64,000 nucleotides of DNA, taken from Aphelocoma coerulescens. Taxonomy: Eukaryota > Chordata > Aves > Passeriformes > Corvidae. The notes below the pieces were generated by a model. The model was given only the letters and a program-made list of their open reading frames with translations. It searched no databases and was not told the DNA's origin. The stretch is taken from contig NC_091014.1 in assembly GCF_041296385.1 (NCBI RefSeq), forward strand, positions 51,416,078 to 51,480,077, given 5' to 3'. Both the position numbers and the translations under genes were made by a program. This document shows positions 1 through 12,407 of this stretch, one piece after another (the first letter of the stretch is position 1; each line of letters begins with the position of its first letter).

Positions 1-3000
1 CCCTGGTTTTCCCCTGCCTCAAAGGGCAGAGGGATCCATAGCAATCAGCTGTGTAAACACACTCCACAGCCTACACTTTGCTCAGTCTCCAAAGGAGATT
101 TTGCATGCCATTGGAGAACAGTGATGACCTACAGGTGAAGCAAAGGAGACAGCCTCCCCCCGGCCCAAATATTGAGGTAATGACTAGGGAAGCAGTGGAG
201 AGAAGAGGCAGGAGCAGCACACCTTCAAGAAGCTGTATCCCTATCAAAGCCAGCACACCTGATGGGACCCAGAATGATCCCATGAAGGAGTTTAGGAATA
301 GGAATAATGATGTGGAAAGAGCCCAGTGAAAGTCCTTTTTCTTAGGGACAGAGTCGAGCCTTACACCCAGTAAGATCAAACTAAAGGGTGATCAGCCCTG
401 CAGCCAACATCAGCAATTCTCTTTGTCTGGAAAAGCCCCATCACTTCTGCAGAAGGCACTCCCTGCTGGGGCATCTCATGTCAGCTGTACAAATGGACAG
501 TTAAACAGTCCAGGCTTCAATCTCATTTATCCTAAAGCCTCCTTACTCAGCTGTGGAAAAGGGAAGAGCTTTAAGTGGACTGAGATTACAGCTACACTCA
601 ATTTCAAGGCCTTGCTGCATTGTGAGAACATGTTAAAATGGTGTTGCTCTAAATAAGAATCAGGTCTATTGTTTTCTTAACTGTCAGACCATCTAGAAAT
701 ACACTGTAGGGAAGAGGAGGTAAATACACATTTCACAGTTCAGTGGTTTATATGACATCTCTGTGGCACTCTGACAGTTTCCCCTGTTCATATATTTCAC
801 TTCAATTCACAATCCTGTTGCATGAAGTAGATTTTACCTTTGTAAATCTGCTCTGGCACCAGTAGCGTCACATCACCACGAGAGGCAGAGGTGACCAAGC
901 TGCCTGCAGGGCTAGCCCCTGGACTCTGCACTCCCCTACTTTGCACAGTTCTATAAATTACACAAGCAACATTTCTATTACAGACATGAGAGGTTCTTCT
1001 GCTCTATTACACCATGACATCAGGAAACATTTCCTAATATTCAGCTTCAATTTATCCCTTCTGAACTCAATTTGAACCAATTTCAAGAAAATAAATAAGA
1101 GAAAAAAAAAGTTCTTTCAGTGGGTTCACGCTTTCCTACTATCTGCACAAAGAGACCTCCCTGCTAATCTAATGAAAGCATTGTATCAGGGAAACTTCTT
1201 CAAACAAATGAAAAAGCAGGTCTTGATTTTAGTTTCTTCCTTTTTCAAACTTTTTTGTTCTAAGTTCATTAATCAACCAAATTATCTCCTAACTCTCCAT
1301 TGCCAAGTGCAATCAGCAATTATGTTTATTTCTAAAGGAAATTCCACACTTGCGCCATGTTGTGACCTTCAAGGGACATGTTCAGCATTGGAAACACAGC
1401 CATAAGGGAGCCCAGCATGAAACATCTGCAACAGGACAATTTTCAAAGGCAGACTATTGGTTATTTTCCAAAAACCAAAGCCATTTGGAACCCAAATATT
1501 GAGAGAACCCCAAAACATCCTCCACCTGGAAAATCTTAGCCATGCTATTGTTTGTAATGGCATAAAACATCCCATGTCAGGACCACACATGCTCTTTTTC
1601 TGGCACTTTTTTCCCAGCTGTGTGAATTTTTCTGGTACTGAAGAATGTCAGGCAAGGACCATTGCCAGGTATATGCACCCTACAAGACTTAGTTAAGGCT
1701 CTGGTTGTGGGAGGGATCTTCCAGTGGACCAAGATCATAAGTTCATGACTTCTCTGCACCAGCCACCTGAGGAAAGACAAAGAAAGGCTCCAAGAAGATG
1801 AGGATGCCATTAGCGTGATGGGAGTTGCAGCTTTATATGTCAGTAATGAGTAAGTAATGCCAATATCTAATTAAACAAACACCAATATTAAACATTTCTC
1901 AACCCTTTCCCCTCACACCCAAGAATGATTCCACTACAGGAATCTCCCTTGCACAGCCTGACAAGAAGAATTCACAGAAATCAGCAACAGATATGAGACA
2001 AGAGGGTGTCATTTATGCTCATTTTCACTGGAAAGATTAGAACCTCTAATAATAATCAAGGCAGGATCATCAAGGACTCCGATCCTCGGAGATGCCTTGA
2101 GATTTACACTTAAAGCAGCACTAAAATCCCTTGCTTCACACCTTAATGACTGAAATTAGTCTCCAAATTCAGCGAAATAACTCTTCAGAGTGTTTTCTCT
2201 CCAACCCATTAGCAATATGTTTACAAAAGTTTTCAGGAGAAGTGCAGAAGAAGTGGCATCCCCCCCAGCTTTCCCTGCTCTCCCGTACCTCACTGGATCC
2301 TGCCACCTAACACAGAGATGCAGGGTGAAAGCAGCTCACAGGGAGCTGCGGGGCTTGCTCGGTGCACTGAGCCTATGTGACAAAGCATCAGGGCTTGAAG
2401 GACTCCCCGGCAGGCCGAGTCAGCAGCATGCTGCAAGGCAGCCACACTCGAGTGGCTCTGCCCTCCATCATTACTGCAGCAGCAGTCATCCCCTTCAGCA
2501 GCACTGCTGCCCTGGTACACCAGCACCACTGCTGTCTGCTCTGGCCAGGGGGATTTGTTTCCTCCCTGCAGCCTACACACACTCCAGTCCCTAAACAGGC
2601 AAGCAGGGGGCTGAGAGGCTCCCTGACATGGCTGAGCTGAGCCACCAGCTGTAACAGGGGCACAACACGAGGGCAGCAGGTTGTGCATGCAGGTGAGGTA
2701 AACCAGGAGGAAGCTGTGCCTGTAAAAATCTTAATCCCTGCATGTTTGAAACTCCAAGATGGAGAGAGTTAGGGAAAGAGAAAGGGGGCACAGTGGGGGC
2801 AGACACAGGCAATTTAATTTAAGTTGCTAGAAGCACCTTTCAGCAAAAGATTTTGCTTATGTGGGAATTTTTGGAACTACTTGATGCAAGCACAGAAGGG
2901 TTGATCCCTTCGCCAGCCCAGTGGCGATGCAGCAGACGCAATGCCCAAACTCAGAGGGGTGAGAGCAAAACATACACAGCCTGTGGAAACAGGCTGACAT

Positions 3001-3519
3001 CGTGAGCCCTGTGGTACGGACAAGCGGTCAGGAACAAAGGGACGTGCCCTTGGGCATGAAGCAAATTAGACCCAGGGGGACCTAAGTCCCCATCCTGGGC
3101 TCTGAGGTAACATCACCTATCCTAGATGTAAGGCTGTTAGCCCTGCAAGTTAGAGGAGAGTGTTTTAAAGGCTGGTTGGCATAGCAAATAGAGCATTAAA
3201 AACACATCAGATGGCCAATTTAGGACCAGCAGAGAGATGATGACATTTTAAATGGTTTCAGCCAGTGATGGAGAAAGCCTGGAGAGGCAAATGTGGTGGG
3301 CTCAGGGAGCTTGAGGGAACACAGAAAGGGCTAACCAAATTTTTTCTGCCCCAGAGACAGATGTGAAGGAGATGTATTTGAAATCAGCACTAGCCACTCC
3401 TACTTCTGCCTCCAGTGCCTTGCTTGGAATCAGCTCCTCCTGAGCCTGCTGACCAGATGGGAAAATTTGGACATGGCATCGGTTCACTCCATCACACTCC
3501 CTGCCTCACATGTGTGCAG

Positions 3520-3542
3520 CACACACACACAAACACACACAC
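3520..3542. repeat. (CA)n microsatellite
   Basis: An interrupted run of CA units (CACACACACACAAACACACA then CAC), about eleven units with one AA interruption. Confidence 0.95.
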
Positions 3543-4647
3543 TCCCTGTGTCCTGTCAGTGCTTATTATGCTTCAGTGAGACAAGCAGCCTGTCTGAAAT
3601 GGTGTGATTATCCTTACATCGATTGCTTCCCTGAATAAGACAGACCATATAAATAAAACAGCCTCTCCACAGTCAGCACTGGGGAGTCATCTCAGCAGCC
3701 CAGCACACGAGGGAAAAACAGGGTGTAGGTGGAGAGTGGGGGAAGAAAAGCTGTGAGATACCTTTTACCTTTGCAGGGTAAAAGGCAGGTGGAATGTGAT
3801 GCAGGATAAAGGGATGGGGATGCAAACCACCATCATCCTGTCAGGAATCTCACTGTAATGGGAAACACTGAGGCCACTTACAACACCAGTGAGATGAAAG
3901 TAGCGAAAGGCCTTTACCGCACAGAATCTGCATGGTGAAATAGCCTTTTTTTCACCCCTAGGGACAGTGTTAAAAATCCACCAGTCTGAGGTATCAGGGA
4001 ACAGACCTACTTCATGCCCAGGAAGGAGCAAAAAAAAAAGGCATGTTACTGCATTTCAGAAGAAGTGCCCACAGCTCCAAACCATGTTCCCTCTCTCAGC
4101 ACCAGCAAGACCTACCCAGCCTCACCTGATGCAAACAACAGGGCCAGAGTACATCAATCCAGCCCTGCAGCAGGGTCCTGCCCATCCCTCACACTTGCTC
4201 CTGGACAAGGATGGACAGACAAAAAGATGGGTGGACTCAAAGGACAGGGAAAAGGGAGTCTAGGACCAGTATACTTATCTACAAATGGGAATTCTGACCT
4301 TCAAGGGGCAAGTGATTGACAGATGAAAGACTTAACCAGCACTAACTATGCTGTTAATACCTTCATCTGAGTGACTGAAATAGTGTTGATTTTTCTAATG
4401 TGGAAACCACAATAGATCCCTTTCATTTCTTACACCTCCATTCTCCAAACCCATGGAAAGCTTAAAATAATACAGATATTATTTCTCCATACCACTGTTC
4501 AAAATATCTGTGGCTGCCTCTGACTCAGAGCACAGCCAGCTCGCACACAAGAGCCATCCAGACCCAGATGTGTGTGCATGAGGTCTCTTGTGGTAACACA
4601 GGTCCACAGGATTTTAAACCCAATTGCTTACCCCCCAAAATGGTGAG

Positions 4648-4682
4648 CCTTTGATCAAATCAATCTGCCTGGGCCTTTGATC
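4648..4682 (+). promoter_or_regulatory. Two TCF/LEF-like sites
   Basis: CCTTTGATC occurs at 4648-4656 and again at 4674-4682, each inside TTTGATCAAAT. Both match the TCF/LEF consensus (C/G)CTTTGAT(C/G), 26 bp apart and on the same strand. A small local duplication of the GCCTTTGATCAAAT segment may explain both. Confidence 0.45.
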
Positions 4683-7600
4683 AAATTTCACTATGGCTGG
4701 TCCTGATCTCAGCTGAGCCTTTTAAAGGTTCTCCCATTGCTCACTGCCCTGCGCTGTCCCTCACACTGCTGTGCTGCCAGTGGCTTGTGGAGCTGTGAAA
4801 GGCAGGCACATCTGGCTGTATCTGTAACATCTGTTTGGTGTCAGGTACAATTTAGAGCAAAAGGATTCCATGCAAGGGGCATGACTGCAGCTGATTTTAT
4901 GTAACAAGAAGCTATAATGAAGAACAAAACCAAAACAAGTTAGAAAAAAAAAATAGAAGCAATCACTGACTAGGAAAATTAAATCTTAACGGAATGGTAT
5001 CTCACTCTTTTGCATTTGTTTCTTTCTCTTTCACTGTCAGTGGTACCACTGAATATGGGAAGATGCACCACAAGAAAGAAAGTGTAGAAAAGAGTGCTAC
5101 CAAATTCCAAATTGTGCAGGCATCCTCCACTAGAAAATCTTCCCAGGCTGCAGCCTAAATTACTTCTAGGAATCAATCTGACCAGTAGTCTTAGAGAAAT
5201 GCCCAGAGCTCAAGATTGTTTTCATTAAGCAAAAAGGTTAGGAGATCATCTAGATTAGGAAATATCCCTCAGGCTAAAAGACAACAGAGATATAAGAGAT
5301 TAATTTGGTTTGTCTCTGCCATCCACACCTTTTTAGAAAACAAGAGGGCAGCCACTGGTCTGGAATAAATCAGAGATATTCATGTGACATCAACGGAGTG
5401 ATACAGTTCAATCCACTGAGATTGGCCCCTCACCTCCAGGAAGATGAATTTTTTTGTTGTTTGACCCTGACCTCTTGAAATAACCATTTCTGGTAGAAAA
5501 CAAATTTCTACTGTTCCTCCAACATATTTAGCAAAGTTGCTCTGAAAACAATGTGTATGTGTGCTGAGACTTCCAAGGGAAAGCTCCTATGTACAGTGGA
5601 AGGATGAATGTTTTCCATCAATCCCTCTCTTAATCTTAAAAAAAATGGTACTTCCACTTTGTTTCCCATTTCTTCTATTTATCTACCATGAATTTGTAAT
5701 TTCAGAAAGACTGAGCTGACAGTTCCTAGGGACTGAGGATATATCTATCCTTGAAGGACGCAGGGAGCCACAGCAATGGCAGGGCTGCTCTCCTACACAC
5801 ATTGCTTGATCCTAATGAGACGGGACCATTCCTGAGAACGAGAAGCAAAGCTTACTTTCCACAGTGTGTGCAGCCCCAAGCCTCCCTCCTGAGAATTTAA
5901 GAGGAGACTCATCACCGCAGTACAGGGTTTTGCCTCACAGGTATCCATCAGGAAGCAGACAGGGTGGGGGAGTCATTGTGCAGGGTCACCAAATTACCTC
6001 TCAAAAGGGAACATGGGGTCAGCTCCAACCTGGGGCAGACATGACAGTAATGACACCTAGGTGGAGGGTTGCTTGTCCAGTGAGCTTCAGAGTTTTCACA
6101 ATAAATTTTTCCTCCATGTACATAATGTCATCCAGGACCTGATCTCCCATTTGCTTTTCATCCTACGCAGCCGCTGCCTTCTGTACAAATGGGGAAAGAT
6201 GAGCCATTCAGGCCTAGTGGCATCTCACACTCGCTCTGACAGGGTGCTGCTGATAGTACCAAAGCCAAACTGCATGTGACTTGTAGGATACACAAATATA
6301 CAATAGGGTGAGGTAACCTGTTAATGGGAAAAAGAGCAAGATAAATCTTCATTTTGTCCCATGTGCTATGCTGGTCACAGCAATATCTTGAAAATTCAAC
6401 CAAAGACAATTTTTCTCACAGACATCCTGACTAACCTATTTTCACAAATGCCAGAGCCATGAAAAATTATCTGGCAAAACCACTTTTTAAATGGGAAAGA
6501 GGGATAAGAATGTGGCCACAACATTTTCTCATGAAGAGGTCAGCATTTTGTTAGAAATAAAAAGAAACATAAGATCTGAAAACTGTAGTAACTTTGGACA
6601 GAAGATGAAGCTTCTGGTACCATCATACTCCCACAGAGTCAGGTCTGTTGTGTGACACCTCCCGCCTTTTCTTTTGTGGACAAGAGTTCCAATTAAAACA
6701 TATCTGTGATGTGCCACATGGAAAGAATCCTACAAGGAACAGTATCACCTCAAAAGGGGAAGGAATATCACTGAAGATTTAGTTCAAGTTTCGTGAAGGA
6801 GAAATAGGAATATAAAATTCCCATGCTCCTAATCACAAGAGACAGCATATAGGATTTCCATGTCAAAATATTCCTTTTTAAACCCAAAATACTTGATTTA
6901 CAAATACTGATTTCTTCTAAATTCGTATCTTTTTTGTCTTTTTTTTTTTTTTCCTGGGAAAATGACACAGTCCTAAGTAGCTAGGGAATATACCTCTACA
7001 TCTTCTGGCCCCACTGGAAATAAAACAGAAATAAGGAGAAGTGTTTTAAGAGCATACTCTAGTTAAAGCTGGAAATATCTATTAATGTCATAGGAAATCA
7101 GTCTATTCTCAGAAAGGTTTTTTTAGCCAGAAAAGTTTTGATAAAAACAAATATACTTCTGAACTGACTCACCAAACCTTTAAGTAACAGAACATAGCTA
7201 ATAGAAAATTAGCTTTAAGGTCAGAATTGTTACAGTCACTGGATAAAATAAAAACTAAATGTTCAGTCCAAAATTGGATCAAGCTGGGAAGCTTTACAGA
7301 GTTATTAAATTCCTGCCAATTACTTTTTTAAGGTATTATTTTTTTATTGCTACACCTTTACATCCTTCCTTATTCATTAGGTACAGATAACGTATCACTA
7401 TTCTCCAAAGCAAAACTGGTTTTCAAGGTATTTCTCCCATTTGAAAGGACTAAAAATCAGCTTACATGGGGCTGTAAAAGCATGGAAAATTACATTTGTC
7501 TGAACAGCCTACAATGGGTCATAACTATGTCTTGGCACCAACTAACAGGTCACTGACGAAAGCCACACCACTAGAATAAGGCAAATACTGAAAGGTTGGG

Positions 7601-8504
7601 AGATGTCCTTCAGATCCATTTATCTGTCTTAAGGCACAGTCATACAATCATTGATAGCAGAAGCAGTCACAGAACAGAAGTCAAATGAGGCTCTTCAGTG
7701 ATTTTTCACTCAGGATGATGTCTTTCAAGCTCTGTCAATTTGAAGAGCTGTAAAAAAATATTCCAGTTGAACTCCTGTCCCTATGCAGTGAATTTAATCC
7801 TGCTGAAAGCAGCCCTATTTTTCTTAATAATTTTTGTACATCCCCTTGAAATCTCTCACGTGGCTGTGGACCACGGCTTAAAAAAACTGGCCAAGCAGAT
7901 GTGCGTATCAACAACCTCTTCGGTCTTCTGAATGTGGCTGGTATGCTGGTGCCGAGTCAGCCATCAGGGCATCTTCCTATTTACCCAGAGTTCAATCCAG
8001 TTTCTATCCTGAGAGTCAAGACCAGCAAACAGGTGAACACATCAGTTTTCCTATAGAGCTTTCAGAATATTTTTGCTTGTGGAAAACCACTCAAATCTGC
8101 CAGAAGGGTCCATCTCACTGACAGAAGCCAGGTAAGGCTAAACCAGTTGGAGAGACTGAAATAAATCCTTTTATTATATTCTCAGAAACAGCAAACTAAC
8201 TCAACTTTTTTGACCCAAGGTGAAACCACTAGCGATTTTGGGGTTATTCAAGTTTATCAAGTGTTGAAAGCATTCACACATTTGTAAGGGGCAATGAATT
8301 CACAGTGTTGGCAGGAGCAGAGTCACGCCTGCAAGGAGACTCACTCCAAAAAGTGTGACTGCATTTTCTTGGGTCTGTAGCCATTCGGCCAAGCTGGCAC
8401 GCTATCACTTTCTTCCCTATCACATCTCCAAGGGGAATTCAATTCAAAAAGTAAACAAATAATCACTCCTGTCTGTAACTGGGAAGGGAGGGTCTGGAGG
8501 TTGC

Positions 8505-8577
8505 TCTTCCTTTGCCAGAGGAGCCACTCTCCCTCTGCTGCTGTTCCCTCTCCTTTCTCCCTCTTTCTCTCCCTCTG
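8505..8577. repeat. Polypyrimidine tract beside the X-box
   Basis: A C/T-rich stretch (CTTCCTTTGCC, ACTCTCCCTCTG, then TTCCCTCTCCTTTCTCCCTC and TTTCTCTCCCTCTG) with few purines. Such tracts can form triplex DNA or bind pyrimidine-tract proteins. Here it abuts the X-box at 8587. Confidence 0.7.
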
Positions 8578-8586
8578 TGGGTTGAT

Positions 8587-8600
8587 GTTTCCATGGAAAC
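8587..8600. promoter_or_regulatory. Perfect RFX X-box palindrome
   Basis: GTTTCCATGGAAAC is a full 14-base palindrome that matches the RFX-family X-box GTTNCCATGGNAAC at all positions. It directly follows a polypyrimidine tract (8505-8577). RFX factors bind such sites as dimers in enhancers and promoters, notably in neurons and ciliated cells. Binding here is inferred from the motif only. Confidence 0.7.
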
Positions 8601-8940
8601 GTGTTCTTTAGTGCCGCTGAAATTACATTGCATTTAAAGCATTAACCCTTCCTTGGGCTGAGGTAAGTCTCAGAATTATTAGGGTTCATTTTTTTTATTT
8701 CTCCCTTTCCTTTAAGCTTTCTTGTGGTTTTTTTTCCTTGCAGCATTAGGAAAACCTCTTTCTTTCCAAGAAGGCCTCCCATCCAGCATTTGTCTGACAA
8801 GGGGCATAGGATGCATCACCAGTGGGGTAGTGTCTAAATTAAGATTTCTTAATTCCTTTTTTTTTCCTACATGAAACCCTTAACGCGTTTCTCTCCACAG
8901 TACATGCAAAGAGGGAAAATGCTGCAGTAGCAAATAAAAG

Positions 8941-9001
8941 GAAGAGTAAGATAGAAGGAGAAGAGTAAGATAGAAGGAGAAGAGTAAGATAGAAGGAGAA
9001 G
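8941..9001. repeat. 19-bp tandem repeat, three copies
   Basis: AGAGTAAGATAGAAGGAGA occurs three times in direct succession, starting at 8943, 8962 and 8981, with no visible differences. It is a purine-rich short minisatellite. The open frame crossing it on the minus strand is not a gene. Confidence 0.97.
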
Positions 9002-12000
9002 CAAGAAAACCACAAGCTGGCACATGCGAAAAACACGGCTTTGCTTAATACCAGAGCTGAAACCCTTGTAGTCATGCAGTGATCAGCATCTTCTTCATTG
9101 CAAAGTGCCATAATCACAGACCTCACCACTCCTCCTCGAGCCTGCCTCCTCTTCCTCTTCACAATCCTGTCCATAATTAGTCATCCTTGTCCTCACTTGT
9201 AGCTAGCACTCCAACAACACTCGGTGCAATTAGTAGCCTCCTCACCAGCAGCACCTTCCCTGTGCGGCTGCTTCTCACCCAATCTGCCATCTCCGCCATC
9301 CTTCCCTTTGGCTCTCTGTTGGCATCCGCCACTTTCACCAGTACTTCCAGCACAGCCACTGCTGTTACACTGCTGCCTTCACTGCAGACAGCTCAACTGC
9401 ACGACTGGCCCTTTCTCTGCTCTGACTGTGACAACAAGGCTCTGAAAGTCAAGATGTCCCCATTTGGGTGCACCCTGGACCTCAGGTCCTAGCTCAAAAA
9501 TGACCCTGCAAATCCTCAGCCTTTGCTTATACCCACCCAAGTCACAGCAGTAACACCTCTGTGCTCTTCTTTCACTGACATCATCCTTTTTTCAAACAGT
9601 GGGAAAATATAAAAGAGATAAACCCCAAGAATTTTATTCCAGTTTTTCACATGGATTCCTACCCTCAGGCATGCCTCCTTTCTGCCCCAAAGTCCCATGT
9701 CCTGACAGCTTGCAAACTGCTTCCATTAATTCCCCCTGTATAGCTACAGAGTCCATATTCCCTTGCACCATCTATTTTGGGTTTCCCAACACACACTTCA
9801 AGCCTATCTCACCATTCTCAACTCTTGCCCCAAAAGCCAGGGTGTGAAGAATCCTGCTTTGAGCTGGGTGCATATGTAGTGCCTTGAGGATGGATCAGTG
9901 TGGGAGGAAGATGCTATTCTGAAATGAATGATAAATATGGATAATAAACCCAACCTAAGTCTTTTATGCCTGTCTCTAGTGGGTTCCCAATATGGGAGAT
10001 AGAAATATCATGGGTACATTTTGAACACAGCTGGGAACACTGCCAAAGTCCTACTCAGAGTTCACACATTTACATCATTTATATCATATCCGACTTGTGC
10101 CTTGTATTATTAACTTTGTAGAGTGTTTTGCGATGTAGTTTGTAGTCCAGGCTCTGTTAAATCAACTTACATGTCTCTCTCTCTCTCTCTTCCTTTTGGT
10201 AAAAGAGAGCGAGAGATCTGGGGCTACACAAAGTCTTGCTAAGCACAAGAAGGGTGATTGTGTTTGCTGATATGATCATTGCACTCCTACATTCTCATAT
10301 AGTGTTCTGGAAAACCTTTTGGGATCCATCCCTGAGGCCTGACAGGTGCAAAAAGAAGGGAAATATTTGCATTCTGGTCAATAATTCAACTTCTAGACCA
10401 GATTGGTAGTGAATAAATAATTTTCCCAATCGCTGCTAAATGTTCAGAAGCCTCTGTGAAACACAGAGATGGGGTCCACCTCATAGATGCCCAACATGCC
10501 ACTACAACTTCTCAGGCTTCTTCCTCAGCTGTGTTGGAAAAGAGGTTGAAGATGGAAGTAGACAAACAACCCAGGGCATGGGACTGAAGAAATTATGTTT
10601 GTCCAGAACAGGGTAAAGGCATATTGCCAAGGAAAAAGGTGGAGTTCTGCTGACAGATCAGGCTTTTTGCAAGCACTGCTGAGAGATCAGGCCTTTTGCT
10701 GTCTGTGCAACAGACACATTCTGTGGCAGCTGGAAATCCATCACCTTCCAGGGATTCATCCAAAAGGAGAGGCTCTACAGTGACCCAGCACTGTGACTTT
10801 ATGGTTTTGTAAACCAGTAGTTTTTCCAATAGTCTGAAAAGACTCAATGTTATACTCCATCCCCTGCTCCACATGTCCAGGTTAGACTCCATGACTATTA
10901 TGGCATCTAAGGTCAGGCAAGAAGCAAGTGACTCAGACGTCTGGCACACACAGAAAATGGGGAGAGGTAACAAGGATGAGTAGATAAGGAGACTGCAGCA
11001 GGCCACCTGAATGTAGGCATCTTATAAAAATGAACTAGAGCGTGCATCCTCAGTGTTTCCTGAGCAAGAAAAGAGTCAACTTCAGCCCATGTGGCTTCAT
11101 CTCCAGCGAAATAAATGTGCCATTTTATTCTAGAGTTGCATTTGATCTTGAATTACTTCTCTTCTTCTCTGAGAAAAGGTCACTTTAAAGAAGCCTCAGG
11201 CATGATACTAACATTGCATCCAATAAAAGACTCTCAGGAGGTCTGAAATAAGTACAAGGTCCAAATTTGGGATATATTATCTGAACTTTTTTACTTCTCC
11301 CTCCTGAAAGTCAGAGTGGGAAATCTGACAAGAATATTTCTTTGCTCAGGAGACTTACAGGACTCCTTGGTCCTAGAAATACTGTGAACATGGTTTTCCA
11401 GCAAGCATCTGAGCATTCCAGGCTACGGTGTCCACTGTGGGAAGTCTGAACACACAATGGATGGAAAAAAGTGTCCCAGGAGTGAGACCAGAACAGTTCC
11501 ATGGAAAGTGCATCAGAGGATCAATCTCCACATCTATTACCATACCACAGCTCCCTCCAGTTCAACCAGCTCTCAGATATTTAACTATTTTCACCTTTAA
11601 TTGGTAATAAAGCTAAGGAACTAAAACATAACCCACAAATCTCGTACACAAGTCCTGATAGATTGTGAACATACCCTGAAAGCTTGGGAATTAGCATGAG
11701 TACCAGGTGGAATAACGTGGGCTCCAGTTCTGGTCTCATTCAGTACCTTCGGCTGCATCATTCCCACAGCTCTTGCTATGCACATATTGTGGCAGCGTAT
11801 GAGTTGTCTGCACCCTTTTCTGTTGGCAGCAGTCACTAAAATCACTTCAGAAAAAGCTGCCTCAAGAGGAGGCACCTTTCAGAAATCTCTCACTCCTCCT
11901 TTTTCTCCAACGTGTCTTGGGTGCTTATACATCATTGATTCAGACTCCAGATGCTAAACAACACAGTTGCTTCAAAAAACTGGTCATAAACTCCAATGTC

Positions 12001-12281
12001 ATGTAAGCACTTCTCAAAGCCATAACCTTGATGGGGTGCCCATTAGCTGGAGGTCCCATCCAGAGCTTCACACCACCCTCCCTCCAGGAGGACTTCCAGT
12101 TCCAAGATAAAGACCTCCTTCTTGCCCAGGCACAAGCTTTCAAAGAGGCAGGTGCAGCCTTCCCTACCCACACATTAAACTGAAGAGCAAACGTTGAAAA
12201 AAAAACATGAAAAAAAAACCAAACCAGAAACCCAAACCCCAATGGGTGTGGGGGGATTTGAAATTCTTTGTGGATTATGAC
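9002..12281. other. GRIN2A intron, no exon seen
   Basis: Unique intronic sequence. 9177-9480 is richer in C and gives open frames on both strands without recognisable protein. A TC repeat lies at 10172. Confidence 0.7.
10172..10190. repeat. (TC)n microsatellite
   Basis: About nine TC units, followed after a short spacer by AAAAGAGAGCGAGAGA, a partial reverse complement that could pair with it. Confidence 0.9.
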
Positions 12282-12295
12282 TTTTCCATGGCAAC
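12282..12295. promoter_or_regulatory. RFX X-box-like palindrome (one mismatch)
   Basis: TTTTCCATGGCAAC matches GTTNCCATGGNAAC except for the first base. It is the left member of a pair whose centres lie 112 bp apart. Confidence 0.6.
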
Positions 12296-12300
12296 AGGCT

Positions 12301-12365
12301 TGAGAAACAGGAGGGCTGGGGAGGGGGGTGAGGAGAGGGAGAGGGAGGGAATGGGAGGCAGAGTG
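12301..12365 (+). repeat. G-rich polypurine tract between two X-boxes
   Basis: AGGAGGGCTGGGGAGGGGGG, TGAGGAGAGGGAGAGGGAGG, GAATGGGAGGCAGAG: at least five runs of three or more G on the plus strand with short spacers, so a G-quadruplex or triplex is possible. The matching C-rich strand is the GRIN2A sense strand. Confidence 0.75.
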
Positions 12366-12393
12366 CTGAGGAGGGAGCAAGCAGCACTGGTAT

Positions 12394-12407
12394 ATTGCCA
12401 TGGAAAC
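12394..12407. promoter_or_regulatory. RFX X-box-like palindrome (one mismatch)
   Basis: ATTGCCATGGAAAC matches the X-box consensus except for the first base. It is the right member of the pair with 12282-12295, across a G-rich purine tract. Confidence 0.6.

Larger units (their letters stand above)
1..8480. other. GRIN2A intron, no exon seen
   Basis: Intronic DNA downstream of the GRIN2A exon. A moderately GC-rich stretch at about 2250-2700 gives overlapping open frames in several phases, the sign of composition rather than coding. Only the CA repeat and the TCF-like pair stand out. Confidence 0.7.

Noticed and set aside
2060..2115. CR1-like phrase ATCCTCGGAGATGCCTTGAG
   Set aside because: Only one short phrase resembles CR1, with no flanking CR1 sequence or tail.
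2190..2812. Overlapping open frames of up to 134 codons
   Set aside because: Same reason: GC-rich sequence with frames open on both strands and no recognisable protein.
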